Shown here one piece after another: positions 1 to 4,963 of a stretch of DNA of 5,204 nt. The notes beneath the pieces are model-generated. The model was not told where the DNA came from. It searched no databases and worked only from the letters and a program-made list of their open reading frames with translations. The first letter of the stretch is position 1, and every line of letters starts with the position of its first letter. A program made the position numbers and the translations under genes. Where the stretch lies: contig CAZNKU010000074.1 of assembly GCA_964573775.1 (NCBI GenBank), positions 1 to 5,204 on the forward strand, written 5' to 3'. The DNA comes from CAZNKU01 sp964573775 (GTDB taxonomy: Bacteria > Bacillota > Clostridia > Monoglobales > Firm-18).

Positions 1-1182
1 AAGTGCTGAAACCACCTCTGCACCGTTATCAATATCGGTAAGAAGCTTTACAAAACGAGCAACTGCAGTAACAGTCATTTCAGGGTCCAAGCTCTTTTCA
101 TAACGCATTGATGCATCTGTTCTGTGAGCAAGACGTGATGCAGATTTACGGATAGATACAGCATCAAATGTTGCAGATTCAAGTGTAAGAGTTGAAGTAT
201 CTTCAACAATTTCAGAATCCAGACCGCCCATAATACCTGCTATTGCAACAGGTGTGTCACCGTTACAAATCATAAGTGTATTTTCGTCAATTTCTCTTTC
301 CACACCGTCAAGTGTTGTAAAGTTAAATCCCTTGTCAAAGGTTTTAACTCTAATTTTCTCAACCTTGCGTGAATCGAATGCGTGCATTGGCTGACCCATT
401 TCAAGCATAAGGTAGTTTGTAAGGTCTGCAAGGAAGTTTATGCCTCTCATACCGCAGTAGAAAAGACGAATTCTCATATTCATAGGACTTTTGTGTACAT
501 TTATGTTGCCAAAGTTAAGGCAGGAATATCTGTAACAAAGGTCGTTTTCAATCTTCATATCAATTTTAGGCAAACTATCGTACTTTGACAAATCCACAAT
601 ATCAAGAGGCTTTAATTCTCTGCCTGCAAGTGCGGCAAATTCACGTGCAATACCATAATGTCCCCAAAGGTCAGGACGGTTTGTAAGTGACTTGTTGTCT
701 ACTTCAAATACAATATCCTCAATTTCGTAAAGGTCTTTAAGGTCTGTACCCAAAGCAACATCCTCGGTAATGTCCATAATACCCTCATTGCTGTCACCTA
801 TGCCAAGCTCTTTTTCAGAACAGCACATACCGTTTGAAGTGTAGCCTGCAAGCTTACGTGGTGTAATTTCAATTTCACCAATCCTTGCGCCAACCTTTGC
901 AAAAGCAGTTTTCATACCTACTCTTACATTAGGTGCACCGCACACAACGTCAATAAGCTCACCTGTGCCCATATCCACCTTTAAAAGGTGTAGCTTTTTA
1001 GATTCAGGATGGTCTTCCACAGACTTAATTTCTGCAACCACAATACCCGAAAGGTCACTGCCTTTAAAGAATATTTCATTTTCAACTTCAGCAGTTGAAA
1101 GAGAAAATTTATTTATAAGCTCCAACTTGTCAAGACCTGTAAAGTCCACGAAGTCGGAAATCCAGTTCATTGATAAAAACAT
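1..1182 (-). CDS. pheT: Phenylalanine--tRNA ligase beta subunit, N-terminal half (partial at window edge)
   Basis: Beta subunit of the cytoplasmic alpha2beta2 phenylalanyl-tRNA synthetase. It binds tRNA-Phe and carries the editing site that hydrolyses Tyr-tRNA-Phe. The window holds 394 codons with no stop, about half of a typical beta subunit of roughly 800 residues; the rest lies to the left. It starts MFLSMNWISDFV, the usual PheT opening. An EMAP-like tRNA-binding domain spans about residues 39-152, with CGAPNVRVG at 81-89. The B3/B4 editing domain follows at about 210-390, with NYLMLEMGQPMHAFD (256-270), AIAGIMGG (313-320) and RTDASMRYEKSLDP (354-367). His267 matches the conserved editing histidine. 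DNKSLTNRPDLWGHYGIARE (162-181) differs from the more common LTPNRxD form. The ATG at 1182 is 18 nt after the pheS stop, with a G-rich ribosome site (GGAAGGGGG) between them; Met5 is a weaker alternative start. It is co-transcribed with pheS. Confidence 0.97.
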   Translation of the reverse strand, partial: MFLSMNWISDFVDFTGLDKLELINKFSLSTAEVENEIFFKGSDLSGIVVAEIKSVEDHPESKKLHLLKVDMGTGELIDVVCGAPNVRVGMKTAFAKVGARIGEIEITPRKLAGYTSNGMCCSEKELGIGDSNEGIMDITEDVALGTDLKDLYEIEDIVFEVDNKSLTNRPDLWGHYGIAREFAALAGRELKPLDIVDLSKYDSLPKIDMKIENDLCYRYSCLNFGNINVHKSPMNMRIRLFYCGMRGINFLADLTNYLMLEMGQPMHAFDSRKVEKIRVKTFDKGFNFTTLDGVEREIDENTLMICNGDTPVAIAGIMGGLDSEIVEDTSTLTLESATFDAVSIRKSASRLAHRTDASMRYEKSLDPEMTVTAVARFVKLLTDIDNGAEVVSAL

Positions 1183-1200
1183 GTTCTTCTTCCCCCTTCC

Positions 1201-2247
1201 TTATTTATCGTCCGTAAACTGACTAAGTACCTTAAGGCTACCGCTGTTAAGGTCACGTATGTCTTTAACGCCGTACTTCATCATAGCAAGTCTTGTAAGA
1301 CCAAGACCAAAAGCAAAGCCTGTATATTCATCAGGGTCAATACCGCCTGCCTTTAAAACCTCAGGTTGAATCATACCGCATGGGCAAAGCTCAAGCCAAC
1401 CGCTGTGCTTGCATGAAGGGCAACCCTCACCGCCGCAGATTAAACAGCTTATGTCAAGCTCAAAGCCAGGCTCTACAAATGGGAAAAAGCCAGGACGAAG
1501 ACGTACCTTAATATCCTTCTGGAACACTTCTGAAAGCATAGTTTTCATAAAGAAAATAAGGTTTGAAATAGAAATGTTTTTGTCTACCATAACACCCTCC
1601 ATCTGGAAGAATGTATTTTCGTGGCAGGCATCGGTAGCTTCGTTACGGAAGCATCTGCCGGGGAAAATAGCCTTTATAGCCTTACCCTCGTTAACAAGAG
1701 CATCCTTGTATTTTTTATAAATAGCATTTTGTGCCGCAGATGTCTGTGACTTTAAAAGCTGACCGTTTTCAAGGTAGTAGGTGTCCTGCATATCACGTGC
1801 AGGGTGACTCTTTGGAATGTTAAGAGATTCAAAGCATTCATAGTCTGTAACAATTTCGCTGTAATCCTCAACAGTAAAGCCCATGTGCTTGAAAATTTCC
1901 TCACACTGACGCTGTACCAAAGTAATAGGGTGGTAAGACCCTCTTGTAAGGTCTGCAGGAATTGAAACGTCAAATTCAGGCATAAGGCTGTTTTCAAGCT
2001 CAATAGCCTTACGTTGCATTTCCTCTCTCTTTGCTGTCAAAATGTCGTTAACTTCATTTTTAAGTACGTTTACAGCCTGACCAAATTCCTTTTTCTCTTC
2101 GTTTGAAAGGGACTTCATTTCCTTCATAAGCTCTGTAACGTAACCCTTTTTACCTGTGTATTCAACACGTAACTGTTCAAGCTCTTCAATGGTTGTAACC
2201 TTTGAAAGTGCTTCGTCAAACTTTTGTTTAACCTCTGATGTAGTCAT
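1201..2247 (-). CDS. pheS: Phenylalanine--tRNA ligase alpha subunit
   Basis: Catalytic alpha subunit of phenylalanyl-tRNA synthetase, a class II enzyme that activates phenylalanine with ATP and charges tRNA-Phe in the cytoplasm. It has 348 residues, a usual bacterial length. Residues 1-90 form the charged helical N-terminal arm. The core has SHPARDMQDTYYL (147-159), LLKSQTSAAQ (164-173), motif 2 FRNEATDACHENTFFQMEG (200-218), the phenylalanine-pocket segment FFPFVEPGFEL (254-264) and motif 3 GFAFGLGLTRLAMM (310-323). Ala312 sits where E. coli Ala294 sets amino-acid size selectivity. Cys268, 271, 276 and 279 form a zinc-finger-like cluster also seen in other bacterial PheS. Oddities are Thr instead of the usual Glu in motif 3, VEPG instead of TEPS, and PCGM instead of GAGM. 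The start is set by an AAAGGAT ribosome site at 2254-2260. It is controlled by the T-box upstream and followed directly by pheT. Confidence 0.97.
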   Translation of the reverse strand: MTTSEVKQKFDEALSKVTTIEELEQLRVEYTGKKGYVTELMKEMKSLSNEEKKEFGQAVNVLKNEVNDILTAKREEMQRKAIELENSLMPEFDVSIPADLTRGSYHPITLVQRQCEEIFKHMGFTVEDYSEIVTDYECFESLNIPKSHPARDMQDTYYLENGQLLKSQTSAAQNAIYKKYKDALVNEGKAIKAIFPGRCFRNEATDACHENTFFQMEGVMVDKNISISNLIFFMKTMLSEVFQKDIKVRLRPGFFPFVEPGFELDISCLICGGEGCPSCKHSGWLELCPCGMIQPEVLKAGGIDPDEYTGFAFGLGLTRLAMMKYGVKDIRDLNSGSLKVLSQFTDDK

Positions 2248-2273
2248 ATAATCATCCTTTCATTCAGGAATGT

Positions 2274-2297
2274 AAAAAAAGCACCGACCGCAAAAAG
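2274..2297 (-). other. Possible relict of a terminator just upstream of pheS
   Basis: On the minus strand this reads CTTTTTGCG-GTCGGTGC followed by seven T. It matches the functional-looking terminator at 3540-3570 (TTTTTGCG, then a 9-nt segment, then GTCGGCGC and a T-run) except for one substitution and loss of that 9-nt segment. The loss removes the loop and one arm, so no hairpin can form. It lies about 26 nt before the pheS start. It could be a decayed terminator or chance similarity. Confidence 0.35.
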
Positions 2298-2320
2298 AAA
2301 AATATCAAATTTGTTTTTTC

Positions 2321-2454
2321 CACTCCGCAAGCCTTCCCTGTGTAAGGGAAGGTGGCACGCCATAGCGTGACGGAAGGGTTGTCATTGTAGAAAACCCTAT
2401 CGGCTTTTCTTATTAATATTCTTTTTGCTATGAACAAACGCTCGCCTGCGGAGT
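2321..2454. repeat. MITE-like intergenic hairpin repeat with 8-bp terminal inverted repeats
   Basis: ACTCCGCA at 2322-2329 and TGCGGAGT at 2447-2454 are perfect inverted ends of a segment of about 133 bp. Inside are three hairpins: CCTTCCCT/AGGGAAGG (2332-2339 with 2345-2352), CACGC-cata-GCGTG (2356-2369) and AGGGTT/AACCCT (2375-2380 with 2393-2398). The first two are joined by GGTGG and followed by TGACGGAAGGGTT. From memory, this layout, with a constant GGGAAGGTGGC...TGACGGA..GGGTT frame around a variable stem, is a very common intergenic repeat in gut Clostridia. It looks richer in G and C than its surroundings and has no coding capacity. It lies inside the pheST 5' leader, between the T-box terminator and pheS. 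Confidence 0.6.
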
Positions 2455-2550
2455 ATCTATATACACCTTTGGCTCGGTTTGTCCATTCTGCATCTTTTTT
2501 TCTATTCCTTCTTTAATTTTGTTAATGGTGTGCATGGATAGTTGATAGTT

Positions 2551-2622
2551 ATTGTAGAAATGCTACGCATTTCTTTTTAAATGGAAACACATAGTGTTTC
2601 TACCATAATTCTTCATTCTTAA
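2551..2622 (-). repeat. Double-hairpin plus 7-nt tandem repeat, copy A
   Basis: Two hairpins with 7-bp stems and 3-nt loops stand side by side: GAAATGC-tac-GCATTTC (2557-2573) and GAAACAC-ata-GTGTTTC (2584-2600). An outer inverted repeat, GTAGAAA (2554-2560) and TTTCTAC (2597-2603), encloses them. Next comes TACCATAA and two 7-nt units, TTCTTCA and TTCTTAA (2609-2622), which run straight into the A-run that is the T-tract of the T-box terminator. A second copy of the GAAACAC hairpin, CCATAA and 7-nt units lies at 3799-3853 in the same orientation. Confidence 0.6.
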
Positions 2623-2880
2623 TTAAAAAAAGCTCATCCCCAAAGGGACGAGCTTAAAATCTACCCGCGGTACCACCCACATTCAGAAAATAAATTTCTG
2701 CACTTCAAATGCTTTTTTCGTGAGCATAAACACCCTGCTTATATCAAAAGACTTTCGCAGAAGACTCCAATGCTGAAATTCACACCCTGCCCCACTGCGG
2801 TTGCTCACAGCCGACGACAACCACTCTCTTAAGCTTTTGGCAATGTGCTACTTACACACCTTCACAGCCTGAAAACACTT
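2623..2880 (-). promoter_or_regulatory. T-box leader (tRNA-Phe sensing, UUC specifier)
   Basis: Cis-acting RNA that binds uncharged tRNA-Phe and switches from terminator to antiterminator, raising pheST transcription when phenylalanine charging is low. On the minus strand the conserved T-box TGGGTGGTACCGCGGGT lies at 2663-2679. Its TGGT (2672-2675) would pair with a tRNA acceptor end ACCA with discriminator A, as in tRNA-Phe. Stem I runs about 2830-2761, with the AGAGAGTGG base, a GGTTG/CAACC apical stem and GGCTGTGAG. The specifier loop reads GAATTTCAGC, giving TTC (Phe) at 2775-2777 followed by the usual A, then TTGGAGTCTT. Further stems are at 2735-2760, 2709-2727 and 2684-2700. An extra hairpin (2839-2869) precedes stem I. 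The codon agrees with the downstream genes. Confidence 0.95.
2624..2655 (-). terminator. T-box-controlled intrinsic terminator
   Basis: On the minus strand an 11-bp stem, AAGCTCGTCCC with GGGATGAGCTT (2645-2655 and 2630-2640, one G-U pair), closes a 4-nt loop and is followed by a T-run. It begins 7 nt after the T-box sequence, as expected for the attenuator of this leader. Confidence 0.93.
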
Positions 2881-2885
2881 TAAAT

Positions 2886-2914
2886 ATTATAACTCATTTT
2901 TAAAAATATGTCAA
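2886..2914 (-). promoter_or_regulatory. Sigma-A promoter of the pheST transcript
   Basis: A perfect consensus promoter on the minus strand: TTGACA (2909-2914), a 17-bp spacer and TATAAT (2886-2891). Transcription should start near 2879, giving a leader of about 257 nt to the end of the T-box terminator. The -35 box begins only 23 nt after the stop of the preceding gene, and no terminator is visible between them. Confidence 0.92.
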
Positions 2915-2937
2915 GGTTTTAATTTAAGCGCCTGTAA

Positions 2938-3318
2938 TCAAAGTGATGCTACAATAAAACTAATAGTAAAGTATATCACAAAACCAATCACTACACCAAC
3001 AAGCTTCTTAACATTAATGCTTAACGGTAATTTTTTTGCAATTGAAAAACCTATTAAACTCATAAGCCATGTTGTCAATGTTGCACCCATTGCAGATCCT
3101 AAAATAGCGGCAAATCTGTAAAATGGCTCCAGCAAATATTGAATAAGCAACATTGGCAAAAATATAAAAACCAATACCTGCCAAAAAGCAAGAAACTTTT
3201 CTTCTGCGCATTCTGTTTCCTCATTAACAACCATTTTTTTATCTTGTATAACAGCTCCGCAACAGTTACAGTTTGGTTCAAAATCAGGTGTTTTAGCACC
3301 GCATTTAGGACATTTCAT
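2938..3318 (-). CDS. Small zinc-ribbon membrane protein, function unknown
   Basis: A 126-residue protein that I cannot assign to a named function. The first 25 residues form a zinc ribbon: CPKCG (Cys3, Cys6), then CNCCG (Cys17, Cys20, with an extra Cys19), followed by a short charged linker. Three hydrophobic segments at about 45-63, 69-93 and 104-125 predict a membrane protein with a cytoplasmic N-terminal ribbon; no signal peptide is seen. Many Firmicutes have such short proteins pairing a zinc ribbon with a few membrane helices, with no known role. The ATG at 3318 has an AGGAG ribosome site 7 nt upstream (3326-3330) and its own promoter (3349-3377). The gene starts 63 bp after the 45-aa ORF with no terminator between, so read-through from that unit is also possible. 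Confidence 0.88.
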   Translation of the reverse strand: MKCPKCGAKTPDFEPNCNCCGAVIQDKKMVVNEETECAEEKFLAFWQVLVFIFLPMLLIQYLLEPFYRFAAILGSAMGATLTTWLMSLIGFSIAKKLPLSINVKKLVGVVIGFVIYFTISFIVASL

Positions 3319-3348
3319 AATATCTCTCCTCTACTTTAGTGTAGTTAA

Positions 3349-3377
3349 ATTTTATCACTTTATAAACCATAAGTCAA
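3349..3377 (-). promoter_or_regulatory. Sigma-A promoter of the zinc-ribbon protein gene
   Basis: On the minus strand, TTGACT (3372-3377), a 17-bp spacer and TAAAAT (3349-3354): five of six matches to each consensus box. It lies just past the stop codon of the 45-aa ORF and would give a 5' untranslated region of roughly 24 nt. Confidence 0.8.
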
Positions 3378-3381
3378 CTGT

Positions 3382-3519
3382 CTATAACTCCTGCCCTATG
3401 TAAACTTCCTCAGTTTCAAGCTGTACTGCCTTGATTTTTTCTTTTAACATTTCTAGTTCATTTGAAATATCTGTAAGTTTATTAAATAACTTTGTGTACA
3501 TTTCTGTTGTTACTTCCAT
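3382..3519 (-). CDS. 45-aa small helical protein, function unknown
   Basis: A short ORF of 45 residues starting MEVTTEMYTKLFNKLTDI and ending TEEVYIGQEL. Translation is well supported: a full AAGGAGG (3527-3533) sits 7 nt before the ATG at 3519. The product is charged and predicted largely helical, with possible heptad spacing through LTDISNELEMLKEKIKAV (residues 15-32); it has no cysteines, signal peptide or membrane segment. From memory, the pattern Y..LFN..TD......L......EE.Y recurs in small uncharacterised proteins of Clostridia and their phages, but I cannot name a family. No promoter fits between the terminator at 3539-3565 and the ribosome site, so expression seems to need read-through of that terminator. 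This implies attenuation control by the upstream leader RNA. Confidence 0.75.
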   Translation of the reverse strand: MEVTTEMYTKLFNKLTDISNELEMLKEKIKAVQLETEEVYIGQEL

Positions 3520-3538
3520 AAAAATTCCTCCTTAAAAT

Positions 3539-3565
3539 CAAAAAAGCGCCGACCAAAGCCGACGC
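3539..3565 (-). terminator. Intrinsic terminator or attenuator ahead of the 45-aa ORF
   Basis: On the minus strand GCGTCGGC-TTTG-GTCGGCGC (3565-3546) forms an 8-bp stem with two G-U pairs, followed by a run of six T. The T-run ends only 6 nt before the AAGGAGG of the 45-aa ORF. It therefore sits in the leader of that gene rather than after an upstream gene. Confidence 0.85.
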
Positions 3566-3711
3566 AAAAACACGCCCCTTCAGTTAATGCGACTTAACAG
3601 TACTCTTATTTAACAGCAAAACACGAGCAGAAGAGGTTGTGTTTTTAACAACACAAACTCATGATTTACTGTATTTTAGAGTATTATTTTTTAACTTTAA
3701 AGTTAAGTCGC
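3546..3711 (-). ncRNA. Structured leader RNA of unassigned class
   Basis: The promoter at 3718-3746 should start RNA near 3711, exactly at GCGACTTAAC (3702-3711). That segment pairs perfectly over 10 bp with GTTAAGTCGC (3589-3598), joining the 5' end to a point just upstream of the terminator. Nested stems are TACTCT/AGAGTA (3601-3606 with 3678-3683) and an 11-position hairpin with one mismatch (3633-3643 with 3650-3660). Rival pairings exist: the 5' strand also lies in a perfect palindrome (3691-3706), and the 3' strand can form GTTAA/TTAAC (3583-3598). Such exclusive folds, ending in a terminator next to a ribosome site, suggest a riboswitch or protein-binding attenuator. I recognise no known class. 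It may instead be a free small RNA. Confidence 0.6.
3691..3706. promoter_or_regulatory. Perfect 16-bp palindrome near the leader RNA start
   Basis: TTAACTTT followed by AAAGTTAA is a perfect, loop-free 16-bp palindrome. It covers about +6 to +21 of the predicted leader transcript. That position suits a repressor operator. It also overlaps the 5' strand of the leader's closing stem, so it may act at the RNA level instead. Confidence 0.4.
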
Positions 3712-3717
3712 AAATTT

Positions 3718-3746
3718 ATTATATCAAATTATTTTACAAAATTCAA
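3718..3746 (-). promoter_or_regulatory. Sigma-A promoter of the leader RNA and 45-aa ORF
   Basis: On the minus strand, TTGAAT (3741-3746), a 17-bp spacer and a perfect TATAAT (3718-3723). The predicted start near 3711 coincides with the first base of the leader's closing stem, which supports both calls. Confidence 0.82.
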
Positions 3747-3798
3747 CACTTTTTCATCGACAAATTTTTATGAAATACGACAAATATATTATTTCAAA

Positions 3799-3853
3799 GA
3801 AACACAAAGTGTTTCCTCCATAACTCTGCATTCTTCATTCTGCATTCTGCATT
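3799..3853 (-). repeat. Hairpin plus 7-nt tandem repeat, copy B
   Basis: GAAACAC-aaa-GTGTTTC (3799-3815) is followed by CTCCATAA and four 7-nt units, CTCTGCA, TTCTTCA, TTCTGCA and TTCTGCA (3824-3851), then TT and the A-run that is the T-tract of the HAD gene terminator. It matches copy A at 2584-2622 in sequence, order and orientation, with more heptamer units. From memory, such tandem repeats of TGCAGAA recur between genes in Clostridia genomes. Confidence 0.65.
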
Positions 3854-3880
3854 AAAAAAAGAAGATGCCTTCGCATCTTC
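3854..3880 (-). terminator. Terminator of the HAD phosphatase gene
   Basis: On the minus strand GAAGATGC-GAAG-GCATCTTC (3880-3861) is a perfect 8-bp hairpin with a 4-nt loop followed by seven T (3860-3854). It begins 8 nt after the HAD stop codon. Confidence 0.93.
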
Positions 3881-3888
3881 TATCTTCA

Positions 3889-4710
3889 CTATACACTCAA
3901 AATACCCTTATCAAGCTCTTCTATAATTTTTGCAATGGCATCTTCCTCGTTGCTTACAGTAATATAATCTGCTGCAGTCTTTGCTTTTTCAGAAGCATTG
4001 GAAACTGCAATGCCGATATGGGCGGTTTTTAGCATTGAAGCATCATTATCATTATCGCCTATTGCAATAGTCTTTTCCATATTGACATTCAAAATTTCTG
4101 TAAGTTTAATTACAACATTGCCTTTACATACTCCTTTGGCCAAACCTTCATAATATATCATATCAGTACGCACAAAGTCAAATTCCGATGCCTTAGGGTG
4201 ATTATGAATCAAATCAATGGTCTTTGCTATATTATCCTGATTTAAATCTGCAAAAACTATTTTGGCAAAAGGTTCTTCAACCTGGGTATAATGACAACTG
4301 TAATCAATCAAATTTTCATCAGTTCTGTGCTTTTCGGTAGCAGCATTCTTTTTACAAAAACAAATCTTATCGTACAAACATATTTCAATACCAATATCGG
4401 GCACTTCTTTATCAATATACTCTACCAACTCCAGAACATCTCTCGAAATACTTTTATGCCACAAAAGTTCCTTTGTCCGAAAATCGTATATGCCTCCTCC
4501 ATTAATACAACCGCAGGGAGCATTTGGCTTTACAACATCGTAAACAATCTGAGCACCTGCAGGAATACGACCGGTAATAAATGTGAAAAATCCACCCTCG
4601 GACATAAAATATTTTATTGCATCAAGATTTTTATTTGAAATGGTCTTATCATCCCTTAACAAAGTACCGTCAAGGTCTGTAATAAAAAGTATTCCTTCAA
4701 ATTTCTTCAT
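3889..4710 (-). CDS. Cof-type HAD-IIB family phosphatase
   Basis: A 273-residue cytoplasmic hydrolase of the haloacid dehalogenase superfamily, Cof/YwpJ-like subfamily IIB. These magnesium-dependent enzymes dephosphorylate sugar phosphates or related metabolites such as FMN and pyridoxal phosphate; the substrate cannot be read from sequence. All four motifs are intact: motif I DLDGT (nucleophile Asp12, acid Asp14), motif II TGR (Thr46), motif III Lys196 in CKGN, and motif IV GDNDND (Asp219, Asp223). The region at about 80-195 is the C2 cap that selects substrate. Length is normal for the family. The start at 4710 places motif I at residue 12, as usual; the ribosome site AGGAAAG (4721-4727) is weak and rather distant. 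The gene stands alone, with promoter at 4825-4853, a 5' untranslated region of about 108 nt and a terminator at 3854-3880. Confidence 0.94.
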   Translation of the reverse strand: MKKFEGILFITDLDGTLLRDDKTISNKNLDAIKYFMSEGGFFTFITGRIPAGAQIVYDVVKPNAPCGCINGGGIYDFRTKELLWHKSISRDVLELVEYIDKEVPDIGIEICLYDKICFCKKNAATEKHRTDENLIDYSCHYTQVEEPFAKIVFADLNQDNIAKTIDLIHNHPKASEFDFVRTDMIYYEGLAKGVCKGNVVIKLTEILNVNMEKTIAIGDNDNDASMLKTAHIGIAVSNASEKAKTAADYITVSNEEDAIAKIIEELDKGILSV

Positions 4711-4824
4711 ATAATGCTTTCTTTCCTGTCTTTAACAAAATATCTTTGCAATTTAATAATTCTCACAGCAAAATCTATTAATTTATCAATCAAAATATTT
4801 TCTTTCACTTTCATCACCAACAAT

Positions 4825-4853
4825 ATTATATCATCAAACCTAATAAAATTCAA
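4825..4853 (-). promoter_or_regulatory. Sigma-A promoter of the HAD phosphatase gene
   Basis: On the minus strand, TTGAAT (4848-4853), a 17-bp spacer and a perfect TATAAT (4825-4830). The predicted start near 4818 leaves about 108 nt of AT-rich 5' untranslated region in which I see no structured regulatory element. Confidence 0.78.
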
Positions 4854-4876
4854 TTATTAATTATTCATCAGCGAAC

Positions 4877-4897
4877 TTCATCATTCATTATTTATTA
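4877..4897. repeat. 7-nt tandem repeat, copy C
   Basis: Three 7-nt units, TTCATCA, TTCATTA and TTTATTA, end exactly at the A-run (minus-strand T-tract) of the hairpin at 4898-4925. Period and placement match the heptamer repeats at 2609-2622 and 3824-3851, but the GAAACAC hairpin is absent. Confidence 0.5.
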
Positions 4898-4925
4898 AAA
4901 AATCCTGCCGAAAGATAGGATTTTT
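4898..4925. terminator. Terminator-like hairpin bounding the hairpin array on the left
   Basis: AAAAATCCT (4898-4906) and AGGATTTTT (4917-4925) form a 9-bp stem around a 10-nt loop. It could terminate in either direction. On the minus strand it would stop transcripts coming through the array before they reach the HAD promoter. Confidence 0.7.
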
Positions 4926-4963
4926 GTTTTGGAAGTGCAAATGGCTTGGATAACCTTATTTTG

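Noticed and set aside
382..588. Plus-strand 68-codon frame
   Set aside because: Antisense shadow of the PheT editing domain, which is strongly conserved on the other strand.
965..1720. Plus-strand open frames at 965-1222 and 1409-1720
   Set aside because: They lie antisense to the clearly conserved pheT and pheS frames and resemble nothing known.
1752..2003. Minus-strand 83-codon frame
   Set aside because: Out-of-frame shadow inside pheS.
2274..2297. GTCGGTGC plus T-run, resembling the tail of a Cas9 tracrRNA
   Set aside because: The required upstream GCACCGA arm is missing, and there is no CRISPR array or cas gene in the window.
2428..2535. 35-codon minus-strand frame (MHTINKIKEGIEKKM... 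to VCS) between the T-box and pheS
   Set aside because: No ribosome site at the first ATG, only a weak distant one at the internal ATG (2493), and its end runs into the MITE-like repeat. Leader peptide not excluded, but unsupported.
3014..3339. Alternative frames over the zinc-ribbon gene (both strands)
   Set aside because: The 126-aa frame has the zinc ribbon, membrane segments, ribosome site and promoter; the others have none of these.
3546..3711. 6S RNA
   Set aside because: Size and end-pairing are suggestive, but I see no clear central bubble in a rod-like fold, and the terminator adjoins a ribosome site, which fits a leader better.
3661..3855. Plus-strand 64-codon frame
   Set aside because: It covers the leader RNA, its promoter and repeat copy B, with no ribosome site; AT-rich by-product.
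4291..4638. Plus-strand 115-codon frame
   Set aside because: Antisense to the intact HAD phosphatase; no domain visible.
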